Shown piece by piece: positions 9,536 to 18,328 of a stretch of 33,869 bases of DNA. The translations under genes and the position numbers were made by a program. The notes below the pieces were generated by a model. The model searched no databases, was not told the origin of the DNA, and saw nothing but the letters and a program-made list of their open reading frames with translations. Each line of letters starts with the position of its first letter. Positions within the stretch are counted from its first letter, which is position 1. Source of the stretch: Solobacterium sp. (GTDB lineage Bacteria; Bacillota_I; Bacilli_A; Erysipelotrichales; Erysipelotrichaceae); the NCBI GenBank assembly GCA_022486935.1, contig JAKVJO010000014.1:1-33869 (forward strand). The letters run 5' to 3'.

Positions 9536-10825
9536 ATGAAGTTCCTGAATACATTTATGTGGTTCAATGCGACGGTTGTCATTATCATGACAGCAGCGTA
9601 CTTATATCAGGCCGTTTACATGTTCATTGGATTCAAGAAACGGCATGTAGAAGAAACGCCGGAAGCGAAGGTCAATCATCGCTACGCGGCATTTATCAGT
9701 GCCAGAAATGAAGAGGGTGTCATCGGGGAACTGATCGACAGCCTGAAGAAACAGAAGTACCCGAAAGAACTGTTTGATATCTATGTGCTCGCAGACAACT
9801 GCACGGATCGTACGGCAGAAGCTGCCAGATGCCACGGTGCCAATGTCTTTGAGCGTCAGGACAAAGAACTGGTCGGCAAGGGCTATGCACTGGATTACCT
9901 TTACAAGAAGGTAGTGGAATTCAAGGGCGACGATTACTATGATGCGTTCATGGTATTCGATGCGGATAACATCGTTGAAGAACACTTCGTCAGCGAGATG
10001 AACAAGACATTCGACACCGGCAAATATGATGCCATTACCTGTTACCGCAACTCCAAGAACTTCGGATCAACCTGGCTGAGTGCAGCTTATTCCATCTGGT
10101 TTCTGAGAGAAGCACGCTATGTCAATTATCCAAGATCACTGCTCGGGACAACCTGCATGATTTCCGGTACCGGATTCCTGGTATCAGGAAAGATCATGAA
10201 GAAGAACGGCGGCTGGCCGTATCATCTGCTCACGGAAGATATCCAGTTCTCAGTCAACTGTGCACTGGATCAGAATATGATCGGCTATTGCGACCGGGCA
10301 ATGGTATATGATGAGCAGCCGACAACCTGGAAACAGTCATTCAAACAGAGACTGAGATGGTCCAAGGGCTTCTATCAGATTGACGGGCAGTATGTCGGTT
10401 CTCTGATCAAAGGATCTGTATCCAGATCCAATAAGGGATTCCGCCTTGGCTGCTATGATGTTCTGATGACCGTGCTTCCTGCTGTATTCCTGACACTGGC
10501 AGTATTTGGGATCAACATCTGGGTATTCTGCACAGCAGGCTCGATGCCATACTACGTCAGACTGCTGTTCCGTCAGGAAGCGTTCCGTTATCTGTCACTG
10601 GCAGTGTTTGATTACTACCTAGGTATGATCATCATCGGTGTACTGACAATCACCACTGAGTGGAAGCGGATCCCGGCAACCAGCTGGGAGAAGATCAAGT
10701 ATCTCTGGATCTTCCCGCTGTTCATCGCATCCTATATTCCGATTACCCTGAAAGCACTGTTCTGCAAGGTCGACTGGCAGCCGATCCAGCATAACTCCGC
10801 AAAGGTATTTGGGGAAAATATCTGA
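9536..10825 (+). CDS. Family 2 glycosyltransferase, membrane-associated
   Basis: 429 aa; AAFISARNEEGVIGELIDSLKKQKYP, VFDADNIV, TEDIQFSVNC, QRLRWSKGFYQ (QXXRW), multiple TM segments. Confidence 0.93.
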   Translation: MKFLNTFMWFNATVVIIMTAAYLYQAVYMFIGFKKRHVEETPEAKVNHRYAAFISARNEEGVIGELIDSLKKQKYPKELFDIYVLADNCTDRTAEAARCHGANVFERQDKELVGKGYALDYLYKKVVEFKGDDYYDAFMVFDADNIVEEHFVSEMNKTFDTGKYDAITCYRNSKNFGSTWLSAAYSIWFLREARYVNYPRSLLGTTCMISGTGFLVSGKIMKKNGGWPYHLLTEDIQFSVNCALDQNMIGYCDRAMVYDEQPTTWKQSFKQRLRWSKGFYQIDGQYVGSLIKGSVSRSNKGFRLGCYDVLMTVLPAVFLTLAVFGINIWVFCTAGSMPYYVRLLFRQEAFRYLSLAVFDYYLGMIIIGVLTITTEWKRIPATSWEKIKYLWIFPLFIASYIPITLKALFCKVDWQPIQHNSAKVFGENI

Positions 10826-10834
10826 GTCATCTCA

Positions 10835-10867
10835 ATCATCGGACTTCAAACAGCCCGGTGATTTTTT
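10835..10867 (+). terminator. Terminator downstream of the GT2 gene
   Basis: ATCATCGG...CCGGTGAT followed by TTTTTT. Confidence 0.75.
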
Positions 10868-10886
10868 GCGCGCTGAGCAAAAGAAA

Positions 10887-10913
10887 CCTGCAGGCATGTG
10901 CTATGCCTGCAGG
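10887..10913 (-). terminator. Probable terminator for the ABC operon, overlapping the CDS 3' end
   Basis: Perfect 10-bp stem CCTGCAGGCA/TGCCTGCAGG with a 7-nt loop containing the stop codon; minus strand continues GTTTCTTTTGC. Confidence 0.7.
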
Positions 10914-12556
10914 GATGGGATTTCGATTGTCCTTGTTTCCTTGACTGCTTCATTGAGACGGTGGGAGATGGAGATGACTGTTCTGCCTTTGGATGCTTTA
11001 TTCAATGCCAGCAGGACACAGGTTTCAGTTGCACTGTCGAGGTTGGCGGTAATTTCATCCAGTAACAGGATCTTAGGCTTTGCGGCAATTGCCCGGGCAA
11101 TGGAGAGCAGCTGCAGCTGTCCTTCTGAGAAGGATGCCTGCTCAAACGGGGTATCAAATCCCTTTGGCAGATGTTCCAGTGCATCATCGAGGTAGACCAG
11201 CTTTGCGGCTTTGATCGCATCTTCCCCGGAGATATCAGGATCAAACAGTGTGATCTGATCAAGGATGGTGCCGGTTACCGGATGGAAGCTCTGTTCCACA
11301 TAGCCAAACAGTTTGCGCTTGGCGGAATCCGGGATCTCGGCAGCGTTCATGCCGTGGATTTCTGCAGTGCCGTTCTGCGGCAGATAGAGGCCCAGCAGCA
11401 GGCGGAAGATCGTGCTCTTGCCGGCACCGGTGCGGCCGATGAAGGTGACTGCTTCACCATCTTTGATGGCAAAGGAGAGACCGTGAAGAATGATGCGGTT
11501 CGGGTTATAGCCGAAGGTGACATTGTCAAAGCTGATGCATGGTTTCCTGTCATCTTCTTCCGGCATGGTTTCAGGAACCGTGCGTTCAGGTTCATCCAGG
11601 AATTCGTTGATGCGTTTGACACCGGCAACAGCTGACTGGATACTCTGGATCTCCATACCGATGGACTCCAGCGGATCAAACACTTTATTGACATAGGCAA
11701 TGATCGCAACAGCAGTGCCGACACTGAGTCCAAACAGATTCTGGAATGTTCCGCCGGATGCCGCAAAGATCATCATGACTGCAATGACTCCGGCACTGAC
11801 AACATTGACGATCGGGGAGTAGATGGCATCGAAGAAGTTGGAGCGGTCGGTAGCCTGATAGCTGTCATCGATGTAGTCGTCATAGCGGTCCTCCATGTGT
11901 TTTTGTACATGGAAGGAACGGATCATACGGATGTTGCGGATCGTTTCAGGAATGTGGTTATTCACTCTGGCGATGGCCTTGCGGTTATCCATCTGTGCCT
12001 TAAGCATCCGTTTCTGGAATGCCCTGGTCATCAGGAATAACAGCGGTGTCACAATGATCATCAGGATGCCCAATCCAAGGCTCTTGGTAAAGATCACAAT
12101 CAGGATGGAGATGACCTTGCAGGCATCTGCGAACATCGAGACGATGCCGTCAGTGAACAGGGTATCGACGGTATCAACGTCATTGACGAACCTGGAAGCG
12201 ATCTCACCGGACGGGTGGGCAGTCAGATACGATGCCGGCATACGCTCCAGTTTGGCATCCAGTTCACTGCGTAAGCCATGGGTGATCTTCTGGCCGAGCT
12301 TGGTGATCATGGCATTCTGTCCTGCCTCCAGAAAACCAGAGACAGCGATCAGGATGAAATACAGCATCGCTGCACCAAAGGCAACGCTTCTGGTATTGCT
12401 GAGATCATCAACGATGGATTCCAGCACCAGCGGGGGATACAGGGAAGTGATGACGGCACCGGCGATTGCGATCAGTGTCATGGCACACATCCACGGATGT
12501 GATTTCAGAATCCGTTTGAGTACCTGCATCAAGTGATTGTCAGTGTGCTGCATCAA
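10901..12556 (-). CDS. ABC exporter half-transporter (TMD+NBD), consensus Walker B, degenerate signature
   Basis: 551 aa; Walker A GRTGAGKSTIFR, signature FSEGQ, Walker B ILLLDE, H-loop ISHRL. Confidence 0.94.
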   Translation of the reverse strand: MMQHTDNHLMQVLKRILKSHPWMCAMTLIAIAGAVITSLYPPLVLESIVDDLSNTRSVAFGAAMLYFILIAVSGFLEAGQNAMITKLGQKITHGLRSELDAKLERMPASYLTAHPSGEIASRFVNDVDTVDTLFTDGIVSMFADACKVISILIVIFTKSLGLGILMIIVTPLLFLMTRAFQKRMLKAQMDNRKAIARVNNHIPETIRNIRMIRSFHVQKHMEDRYDDYIDDSYQATDRSNFFDAIYSPIVNVVSAGVIAVMMIFAASGGTFQNLFGLSVGTAVAIIAYVNKVFDPLESIGMEIQSIQSAVAGVKRINEFLDEPERTVPETMPEEDDRKPCISFDNVTFGYNPNRIILHGLSFAIKDGEAVTFIGRTGAGKSTIFRLLLGLYLPQNGTAEIHGMNAAEIPDSAKRKLFGYVEQSFHPVTGTILDQITLFDPDISGEDAIKAAKLVYLDDALEHLPKGFDTPFEQASFSEGQLQLLSIARAIAAKPKILLLDEITANLDSATETCVLLALNKASKGRTVISISHRLNEAVKETRTIEIPSLQA

Positions 12557-14303
12557 GATCGCCTCCTTCCGTCTGCCGGTGATACAGATCCTGGTAATCA
12601 GGACTGTTCTTCATTAACTGTTCGTGATAGGATACGGTGACTTTACCGTCTTCCAGGAATAATACCTGATTGAATTCAGGAAAGTGTCTCAGCCGGTGGG
12701 AGATCAGCAGGATGATGTGATCATTCCGGATTTCTTCGAGATGGTTCATGATGATATCTTCCGTCTTTGGATCGACTGCCGAGAACGGATCATCCAGCAC
12801 CAGCACATCGCCAGCATGGGCAAGTGTTCTTGCCAGGGCAGTTCTTGCCTGCTGACCGCCGGACAGCTGCACGCCAGCCGAACCGGCCGGGGTATCAACA
12901 CCCTGCGGCATATCCAGCACTTCTTCTTTCAGCCGTACTTCATCCAGATAAGGAAGCGGATCAATGGATTCACCAAGGCATACATTCTCACGGATGCTGT
13001 CACTCATCAGCTGCGGCTCGTGTCCCATGTAGGATACCAGCCGGCTCTTCTCATAGGGATTCAGGAAGTTGAATTCATGACCGCCGATCTTGACTGATCC
13101 GCTGTAGTGCGTTTCATCAATCAGCAGTTTGCCCAGGGCAGACTTGCCACAGGCCACCGGACCGGTAATGCCGATGATCTCACCGGGCTTTGCGTGAAAG
13201 GATACATGTTCCAGCACTTCTGTCCCATTGGGCCAGGTGACATTCACATCATCCATGGAAAGATCTGACGGGGTATCCAGATCCAGGGAAGAATTCTGAT
13301 CGGTGGACTGATACTCTTTCAAAAGCGGCTGGATACGGGCCCAGGATACCTGTGCCTTCTGTACTGCATTGAACAGCTTTGCGGCATGGGATGATTTTGT
13401 AGAGAGTTTGGTAAAGCAGGACAGGAAGGTCGTGAATGCGGCAATGTTCCAGGAAGTCCAGCCAGTGCCCATGACATTGCGGGCACCGAAGTACAGGATG
13501 AGCACGGTACCGGCCATGGCAATGACGTTATAGATCGGCTGCATGCTCGCTTCAAAGATGTTGGCGGAGACTGCCTTCTGTTCATAATCTGAAAGATGTG
13601 TCTCATATGCCTGATCACGGTTTTTCTCAACCCCGTTGACCCGGTAGGTAATCGCATTGGTGACCCGGTCCATGGTTGCACTGTTCAGTCTGGACGCACT
13701 TTCCTTATAGGCGGCACTGGCTCTTGCGATCAGCCCCTTGAGGAAGTTGGCAATCAGATAGGCCAGCGGGGTAAATGCACAGGACAGTAATGCCAGCTTC
13801 CAGTCATATCCAATCAACATGGCGAGGTAGGCAATCATGACTACACCGGTATCGAAGATTTCGGTGATGAACTTCCGGATTCCTTCCACACAGGCATCAA
13901 CGTCAGAGACTGCTTTGGTCATGACGGAGCCAAGACCTTCATTCTGCAGTTCTTCCGGTGTCATGTTGACCAGCGAGTTATACAGCATATGCCGCATGTT
14001 GCGGGAGGTGTCATTGGCAAAGCGGCGGACAAAGAACCGCTTCAATGCCCGGCTCAGCTGGACTCCGATGATGACAATGATATAAGTGATGGCCAGGGAG
14101 AACATGCTTGCGGCAGTGCTGGATCCGTTGAAGATATCCAGCAGCTTCTGGGCGAGCAGTCCTTCGTAGTATGGCCCGGCAGTCATGCCGACATTGTAGA
14201 TAATGCCGGTCACGGAAATAATCAGCAGGTTCTTCCATTCCAGCTTCACGTAGGAAAGGATCCGGTTGGGATGTTCTACTTTCTCGACTCTGGTGCAGCT
14301 CAT
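12540..14303 (-). CDS. ABC exporter half-transporter (TMD+NBD), canonical signature, degenerate Walker B; start MSCTRVEK
   Basis: Walker A GPVACGKSALGK, LSGGQQARTALARTL, Walker B VLVLDD; start at 14303 gives an ATGA overlap with the upstream marR, whereas the longer ORF start overlaps that gene. Confidence 0.93.
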   Translation of the reverse strand: MSCTRVEKVEHPNRILSYVKLEWKNLLIISVTGIIYNVGMTAGPYYEGLLAQKLLDIFNGSSTAASMFSLAITYIIVIIGVQLSRALKRFFVRRFANDTSRNMRHMLYNSLVNMTPEELQNEGLGSVMTKAVSDVDACVEGIRKFITEIFDTGVVMIAYLAMLIGYDWKLALLSCAFTPLAYLIANFLKGLIARASAAYKESASRLNSATMDRVTNAITYRVNGVEKNRDQAYETHLSDYEQKAVSANIFEASMQPIYNVIAMAGTVLILYFGARNVMGTGWTSWNIAAFTTFLSCFTKLSTKSSHAAKLFNAVQKAQVSWARIQPLLKEYQSTDQNSSLDLDTPSDLSMDDVNVTWPNGTEVLEHVSFHAKPGEIIGITGPVACGKSALGKLLIDETHYSGSVKIGGHEFNFLNPYEKSRLVSYMGHEPQLMSDSIRENVCLGESIDPLPYLDEVRLKEEVLDMPQGVDTPAGSAGVQLSGGQQARTALARTLAHAGDVLVLDDPFSAVDPKTEDIIMNHLEEIRNDHIILLISHRLRHFPEFNQVLFLEDGKVTVSYHEQLMKNSPDYQDLYHRQTEGGDLDAAH

Positions 14304-14770
14304 TTCAGATTCTCCTTTTCCACCATTGCCTTCAGATGCGGAAATCCGGCAATGGACTCTTTCTTTGATTTCTGGTACAGCGGTTCCAGCAGCTGCACAA
14401 ACAGTCTGCGGTCTTTGACACTCATGTCTTTCAGCAGCCACTCATAGTACATGGACTCCACTGACGATTTGGATGTCTTGAGATGATCTGCTTTCTTTGT
14501 GGCATAGAGCAGCTGGCTTCTGGCGTCCTGTGGGTTGTCCCTGCGTGTCAGATAGCCCTTGTGCTCCAGCGCGGCAGCCCGTCTTGCGCAGGCTCCCTTA
14601 TCCAGCCCAAGCAGTTCACGTACCTTTGCCTGGGTGATGCCCGGGTTATGGCGCACGGCATGAATGAAGTCGAACTCGGCAGTGCCGATGCCTTCCTCTT
14701 TCAGGGTGCGGGCTGTAAATTTACTGACCTCCCGGGCAATCTTGGTCATTTCCCGTTTTGTTTCATCCAT
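14300..14770 (-). CDS. MarR family transcriptional regulator
   Basis: 156 aa; winged-HTH RHNPGITQAKVRELLGLDKGACARRAAALEHKGYLTRRDNPQDARSQLLYAT; ATGA-coupled to the ABC genes. Confidence 0.88.
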   Translation of the reverse strand: MDETKREMTKIAREVSKFTARTLKEEGIGTAEFDFIHAVRHNPGITQAKVRELLGLDKGACARRAAALEHKGYLTRRDNPQDARSQLLYATKKADHLKTSKSSVESMYYEWLLKDMSVKDRRLFVQLLEPLYQKSKKESIAGFPHLKAMVEKENLK

Positions 14771-14787
14771 GGCTTACCCTCCGGATA

Positions 14788-14821
14788 GATGTAATATCAA
14801 CTAAATAGATGATAGTACATC
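14788..14821. promoter_or_regulatory. Possible MarR operator/promoter region between divergent marR and rhomboid genes
   Basis: GATGTA...TACATC inverted repeat enclosing TATCAACTA, which resembles a MarR-type half-site. Confidence 0.35.
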
Positions 14822-14927
14822 CAAATTGCAGAGTCAACGGAATCAACCGGAGAAAGTGAAACTCTCTTTGGCTGCTTTCACCTATTCTTCATGTAAATCC
14901 TGTATGATATTCACCGGAGGATTTTCT

Positions 14928-15491
14928 ATGTCTTATTTCTATGTATTGAAATACAGACCGGTGACCCTGATCGTCATGGTTATCTGTGTCGTGAATTTTA
15001 TCCGGATCCATTCCGGCGGATATAACGAGAATGACAATGCAGTTCAGTGCGGTGCGTTCTTCCGCTCTTCGATTGAATGCGGGCAGTGGTACCGTTTTCT
15101 GACAACCGGCTTTGTGCATATCCAGGTATGGCATTTCCTCATGAACATGGTGGCACTGTACAACCTGTCATGGCTGGAAGGGTATCTTGGCGAAGTGTGG
15201 TTTACCGTGATCCTGCTGGGCAGTGTCATTGCCGGCAGTGCGGTGCAGTATAAATGGTCCAATACGTTTTTCTCGGTCGGTCTTTCCGGCGGACTGTATG
15301 GATTGATGGCGGCAGAGTTTGTGCTGTTTCTTGCGATGGGCATGTTCTCAAGCGGTGCTTACCTGAGTTCATTTCTCAGAACGCTGGTATTGAACCTGCT
15401 GATCAACTTCATGCCTGGCATTGCCTGGCAGGCACATGCGGGCGGTGCGGTATTCGGAGCAGTCATGGGGATTTTGATCCTGCTGATATGA
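14928..15491 (+). CDS. Rhomboid family intramembrane serine protease
   Basis: MSYFYVLKYRPVT start; WYRFLTTGFVHIQVWHFLMNM, catalytic GLSG in VGLSGGLYGLMA, catalytic His in AHAGGAVFGAVMG. Confidence 0.92.
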   Translation: MSYFYVLKYRPVTLIVMVICVVNFIRIHSGGYNENDNAVQCGAFFRSSIECGQWYRFLTTGFVHIQVWHFLMNMVALYNLSWLEGYLGEVWFTVILLGSVIAGSAVQYKWSNTFFSVGLSGGLYGLMAAEFVLFLAMGMFSSGAYLSSFLRTLVLNLLINFMPGIAWQAHAGGAVFGAVMGILILLI

Positions 15492-15558
15492 GCGGAAATA
15501 ATGCTTGAAATTCATGCATGACAGGCACAGGATTATACGTGATATGGAGGATTGCTGA

Positions 15559-16419
15559 ATGAAGAATATTGGATATTACGACGGTCAGCTTGGACCGCTG
15601 AGTGAAATGAAAGTTCCGATGCTGGATCGGGCACTGTACTTTGGCGATGGCGTCTATGATGTGGCAATTTCGTATGACAACCGGATCTTCGCACTGGAAG
15701 ATCATCTGGACCGGTTCTATCATTCCATGGAACTGATGAAGATGAAGTTCCACCTCTCACGGGAAGAGCTGACAGCAGAACTGAAGAAGTGCATGCTTGC
15801 GGCTGACTCTGACAAGGGACTGATTATCTACTGGCAGTCTTCCAGAGGATGTGCAACACGGGATCATACCTTCCCGGAACATGTGAATCCGTCACTGATG
15901 ATTATGGTGACAGAGTTCAAGCCGCTGGATTACAGCGTACCGATGAAACTGATGACAGTAGAAGACACGAGATTCTTCCACTGCAATATCAAGACACTGA
16001 ACCTGATTCCGAATGTCATGGCGGCAGAAGAAGCCAAGCAGGCAAACTGCGGCGAAGCAATCCTGCACCGCGGCAATCAGCTGACAGAGTGTGCGCACAG
16101 CAGTCTTCTGATTCTCAAGAACGGAACACTGATCGGACCGAAACTGAATGAACTGATCCTGCCGAGCATTTCCAGAAAGCACAATTTTGAACTGGCAAAG
16201 CAGCTTGGCATTCCGACCGAATCCAGAGATGTGACCATGCAGGAAGTATGGGACGCAGATGAAGTGCTGGTATGCAGCACTGCCAAACTGATTGACCATG
16301 CGGATACCCTGGATGGCAAGCCGGTCGGCATGAAAGATCCGGATACCTATCACAGACTGCAGGATGCCTACTTTGCAAGAATCAAGGCAGAGTGCGGCTA
16401 CGAACCGATCAAAGGCTGA
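15559..16419 (+). CDS. Class IV aminotransferase, probably D-amino acid aminotransferase
   Basis: 286 aa; MLDRALYFGDGVYD, IKTLNLIPNVMAAEEAKQANCGEAIL, LTECAHSSLLILKNGTL. Confidence 0.9.
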   Translation: MKNIGYYDGQLGPLSEMKVPMLDRALYFGDGVYDVAISYDNRIFALEDHLDRFYHSMELMKMKFHLSREELTAELKKCMLAADSDKGLIIYWQSSRGCATRDHTFPEHVNPSLMIMVTEFKPLDYSVPMKLMTVEDTRFFHCNIKTLNLIPNVMAAEEAKQANCGEAILHRGNQLTECAHSSLLILKNGTLIGPKLNELILPSISRKHNFELAKQLGIPTESRDVTMQEVWDADEVLVCSTAKLIDHADTLDGKPVGMKDPDTYHRLQDAYFARIKAECGYEPIKG

Positions 16420-16451
16420 ATTGAAATTCAGCATGGAGGGAAAGGAGACTT

Positions 16452-16937
16452 ATGACATCACGCAGCGAGACATTGCAGCAGCTGGTCGCTTTGAAGCGCA
16501 GCAATACTGAGGAGTATCATAAGTATCTTTCCAAGCCGAGAGAATATTATCCCGGCGAGAAGATGTACATGCGGGAAGCCCACGTCATCATGGCAATCGG
16601 CCTGGACGGACTGGACAGCCTTGGTGTGCTGGCAGAACAGCTGGGCGTTACCATGGGTGCTGTTTCCCAGCAGCTGGCCAGACTGGAAGAGAAGGGCTTT
16701 ATCAAACGGGTACAGATGCCGCAGGACAAGCGGCAGTATTCCGTGAAACTGACTGATAAGGGCAGAAAGTTCTACGATCTGCATAAGCAGTATGATCAGG
16801 AAAACTATGCCAGGGTACTGCCGATGTTCAAGGAATTCTCTGAACAGGACCTTGAAGTGATCATGAAATTCGAAGAGAAATTCCGTGAATTCATTGACCT
16901 TGCAAACAAGGAAGTCGGCACTGACGATAACTATTGA
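16452..16937 (+). CDS. MarR family transcriptional regulator
   Basis: 161 aa; GVLAEQLGVTMGAVSQQLARLEEKGFIKRVQMPQDKRQYSVKLTDKGRKF. Confidence 0.9.
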   Translation: MTSRSETLQQLVALKRSNTEEYHKYLSKPREYYPGEKMYMREAHVIMAIGLDGLDSLGVLAEQLGVTMGAVSQQLARLEEKGFIKRVQMPQDKRQYSVKLTDKGRKFYDLHKQYDQENYARVLPMFKEFSEQDLEVIMKFEEKFREFIDLANKEVGTDDNY

Positions 16938-16943
16938 GGAATG

Positions 16944-16971
16944 ACCGCTCAGACTGGGCGGTTTTCTTTTT
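16944..16971 (+). terminator. Terminator after the aminotransferase-marR pair
   Basis: ACCGCTC AGACT GGGCGGT followed by TTTCTTTTT. Confidence 0.8.
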
Positions 16972-16984
16972 GCCTGAACAGGGA

Positions 16985-17012
16985 TTGACAAATAAACTTA
17001 AGCACCTAAAAT
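16985..17012 (+). promoter_or_regulatory. Sigma-A type promoter for the MalY/PatB-like gene
   Basis: TTGACA - 16 nt - TAAAAT. Confidence 0.6.
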
Positions 17013-17068
17013 AAAATCATCAGTGCAGTATTTTTTGTTCATCATGATTCATCAAAATTAAGGGGGTA

Positions 17069-18262
17069 ATGGATATGAGTATCAATTTTGACCGTCATAT
17101 CGACCGTAAATCAACCAGTGATCTGAAGTGGCATACAAGTCTTGTCAAAGGATATCTGAACGTCGATATCAGTGAAGACATGATTCCGATGTGGCTCGCA
17201 GATACGGACTTTGCCTGTGCACCGTGTATCCAGAAGGCACTGCACGATCGTGTCGACAAGGAAATCTATGGCTACTGCGCACCGATGAAGCCATTCTATG
17301 ATGCGGTCTGCTGGTGGCAGAAAGAACGCTTTGGTGTTGAGACAGATCCATCCTGGATCACCATGTGCCCTACCGTGGTATCTTCCATCAATGTGGCAAT
17401 CCGTGCCTTTACCAACGAAGGCGATGGCGTCATCATCCAGCAGCCGGTATATGATCCATTTGCGACAATTGTGAAGCGCACAAAACGCAGGGTTGTCGAC
17501 AACGGACTGAAACTGGAGAATGGCAGATATGTCATGGATTATGAACTGCTCGAACAGCAGGCATCTGATCCGAACACCAAAATGATTGTCCTGTGCAGCC
17601 CGCACAATCCGGTGGGCCGGGTATGGGAGAAAGAAGAACTGAAGCGTCTCTGTGAGATCTGTGTACGCAACCACGTACTAATTGTCTCAGATGAGATTCA
17701 CGCAGATATTGTCTATGAAGGCCATGTACATACTTCCATTCTGAATGTTGATCCGGCTTACCGTGATCAGATGATCCTCTTGTCTGCACCGGGCAAGACG
17801 TTCAACATCCCGGGACTGAAGACCGGCTATGCCATCATTCCAGACAAAGATCTGCACCATGCATTCAATGAGACACAGCTGGATATGTCACTGGATGTGC
17901 GCAATACATTCGCACTGGAAGGACTGCAGGCAGCCTATTCACCGGATGGTGAAGCCTGGATGAAAGAAGAACTGGCATATCTTCAGCACAATGTGGAAGT
18001 GATCAAAAACTTTCTGAAGGACGAGATGCCGGAAGTGACCATGATTGAACCGGAAGGGACATTCCTCTGCTGGCTGGATTTCAAGAAACTTGGTTACAGC
18101 GATCAGGAACTGATGAAGCGGATCATTATCGATGCGGCAGTGGTATGTGTACCTGGTCCCTGGTTTGGTAATGGCGGTCAGCAGCACCTCCGTCTCAATA
18201 TCGGAGTGCCGACAGATCTTCTATTGGAAGCGCTGAATCGGATCAAAACAGCAATCCAGTAA
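17069..18262 (+). CDS. MalY/PatB family PLP-dependent aminotransferase / cystathionine beta-lyase (C-S lyase)
   Basis: 397 aa; MIPMWLADTDFACAPCIQKAL, VLCSPHNPVGRVW, VSDEIHADIVYEGH, PLP Lys motif LSAPGKTFNIPGLKTGYAI. A start six nt downstream is also possible. Confidence 0.92.
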   Translation: MDMSINFDRHIDRKSTSDLKWHTSLVKGYLNVDISEDMIPMWLADTDFACAPCIQKALHDRVDKEIYGYCAPMKPFYDAVCWWQKERFGVETDPSWITMCPTVVSSINVAIRAFTNEGDGVIIQQPVYDPFATIVKRTKRRVVDNGLKLENGRYVMDYELLEQQASDPNTKMIVLCSPHNPVGRVWEKEELKRLCEICVRNHVLIVSDEIHADIVYEGHVHTSILNVDPAYRDQMILLSAPGKTFNIPGLKTGYAIIPDKDLHHAFNETQLDMSLDVRNTFALEGLQAAYSPDGEAWMKEELAYLQHNVEVIKNFLKDEMPEVTMIEPEGTFLCWLDFKKLGYSDQELMKRIIIDAAVVCVPGPWFGNGGQQHLRLNIGVPTDLLLEALNRIKTAIQ

Positions 18263-18290
18263 TTGACATACATGCACCAGGGGATATAAT
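18263..18290 (+). promoter_or_regulatory. Strong sigma-A type promoter for the C26/APC/DUF5058/M19 operon
   Basis: Perfect TTGACA, 16-nt spacer, perfect TATAAT; the -35 starts immediately after the MalY/PatB stop codon. Confidence 0.8.
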
Positions 18291-18328
18291 TTTCACAATT
18301 TATAATCTGGCAAAGGAAGATTGTCATT

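Noticed and set aside
14304-14441. N-terminal extension of the ABC half-transporter ORF
   Set aside because: Extension overlaps marR out of frame and lacks hydrophobic or conserved content; start at 14303 gives a standard ATGA overlap.
14826-14927. N-terminal extension of the rhomboid ORF
   Set aside because: A GGAGG-type RBS lies inside the extension (14916-14920) just before ATG 14928.
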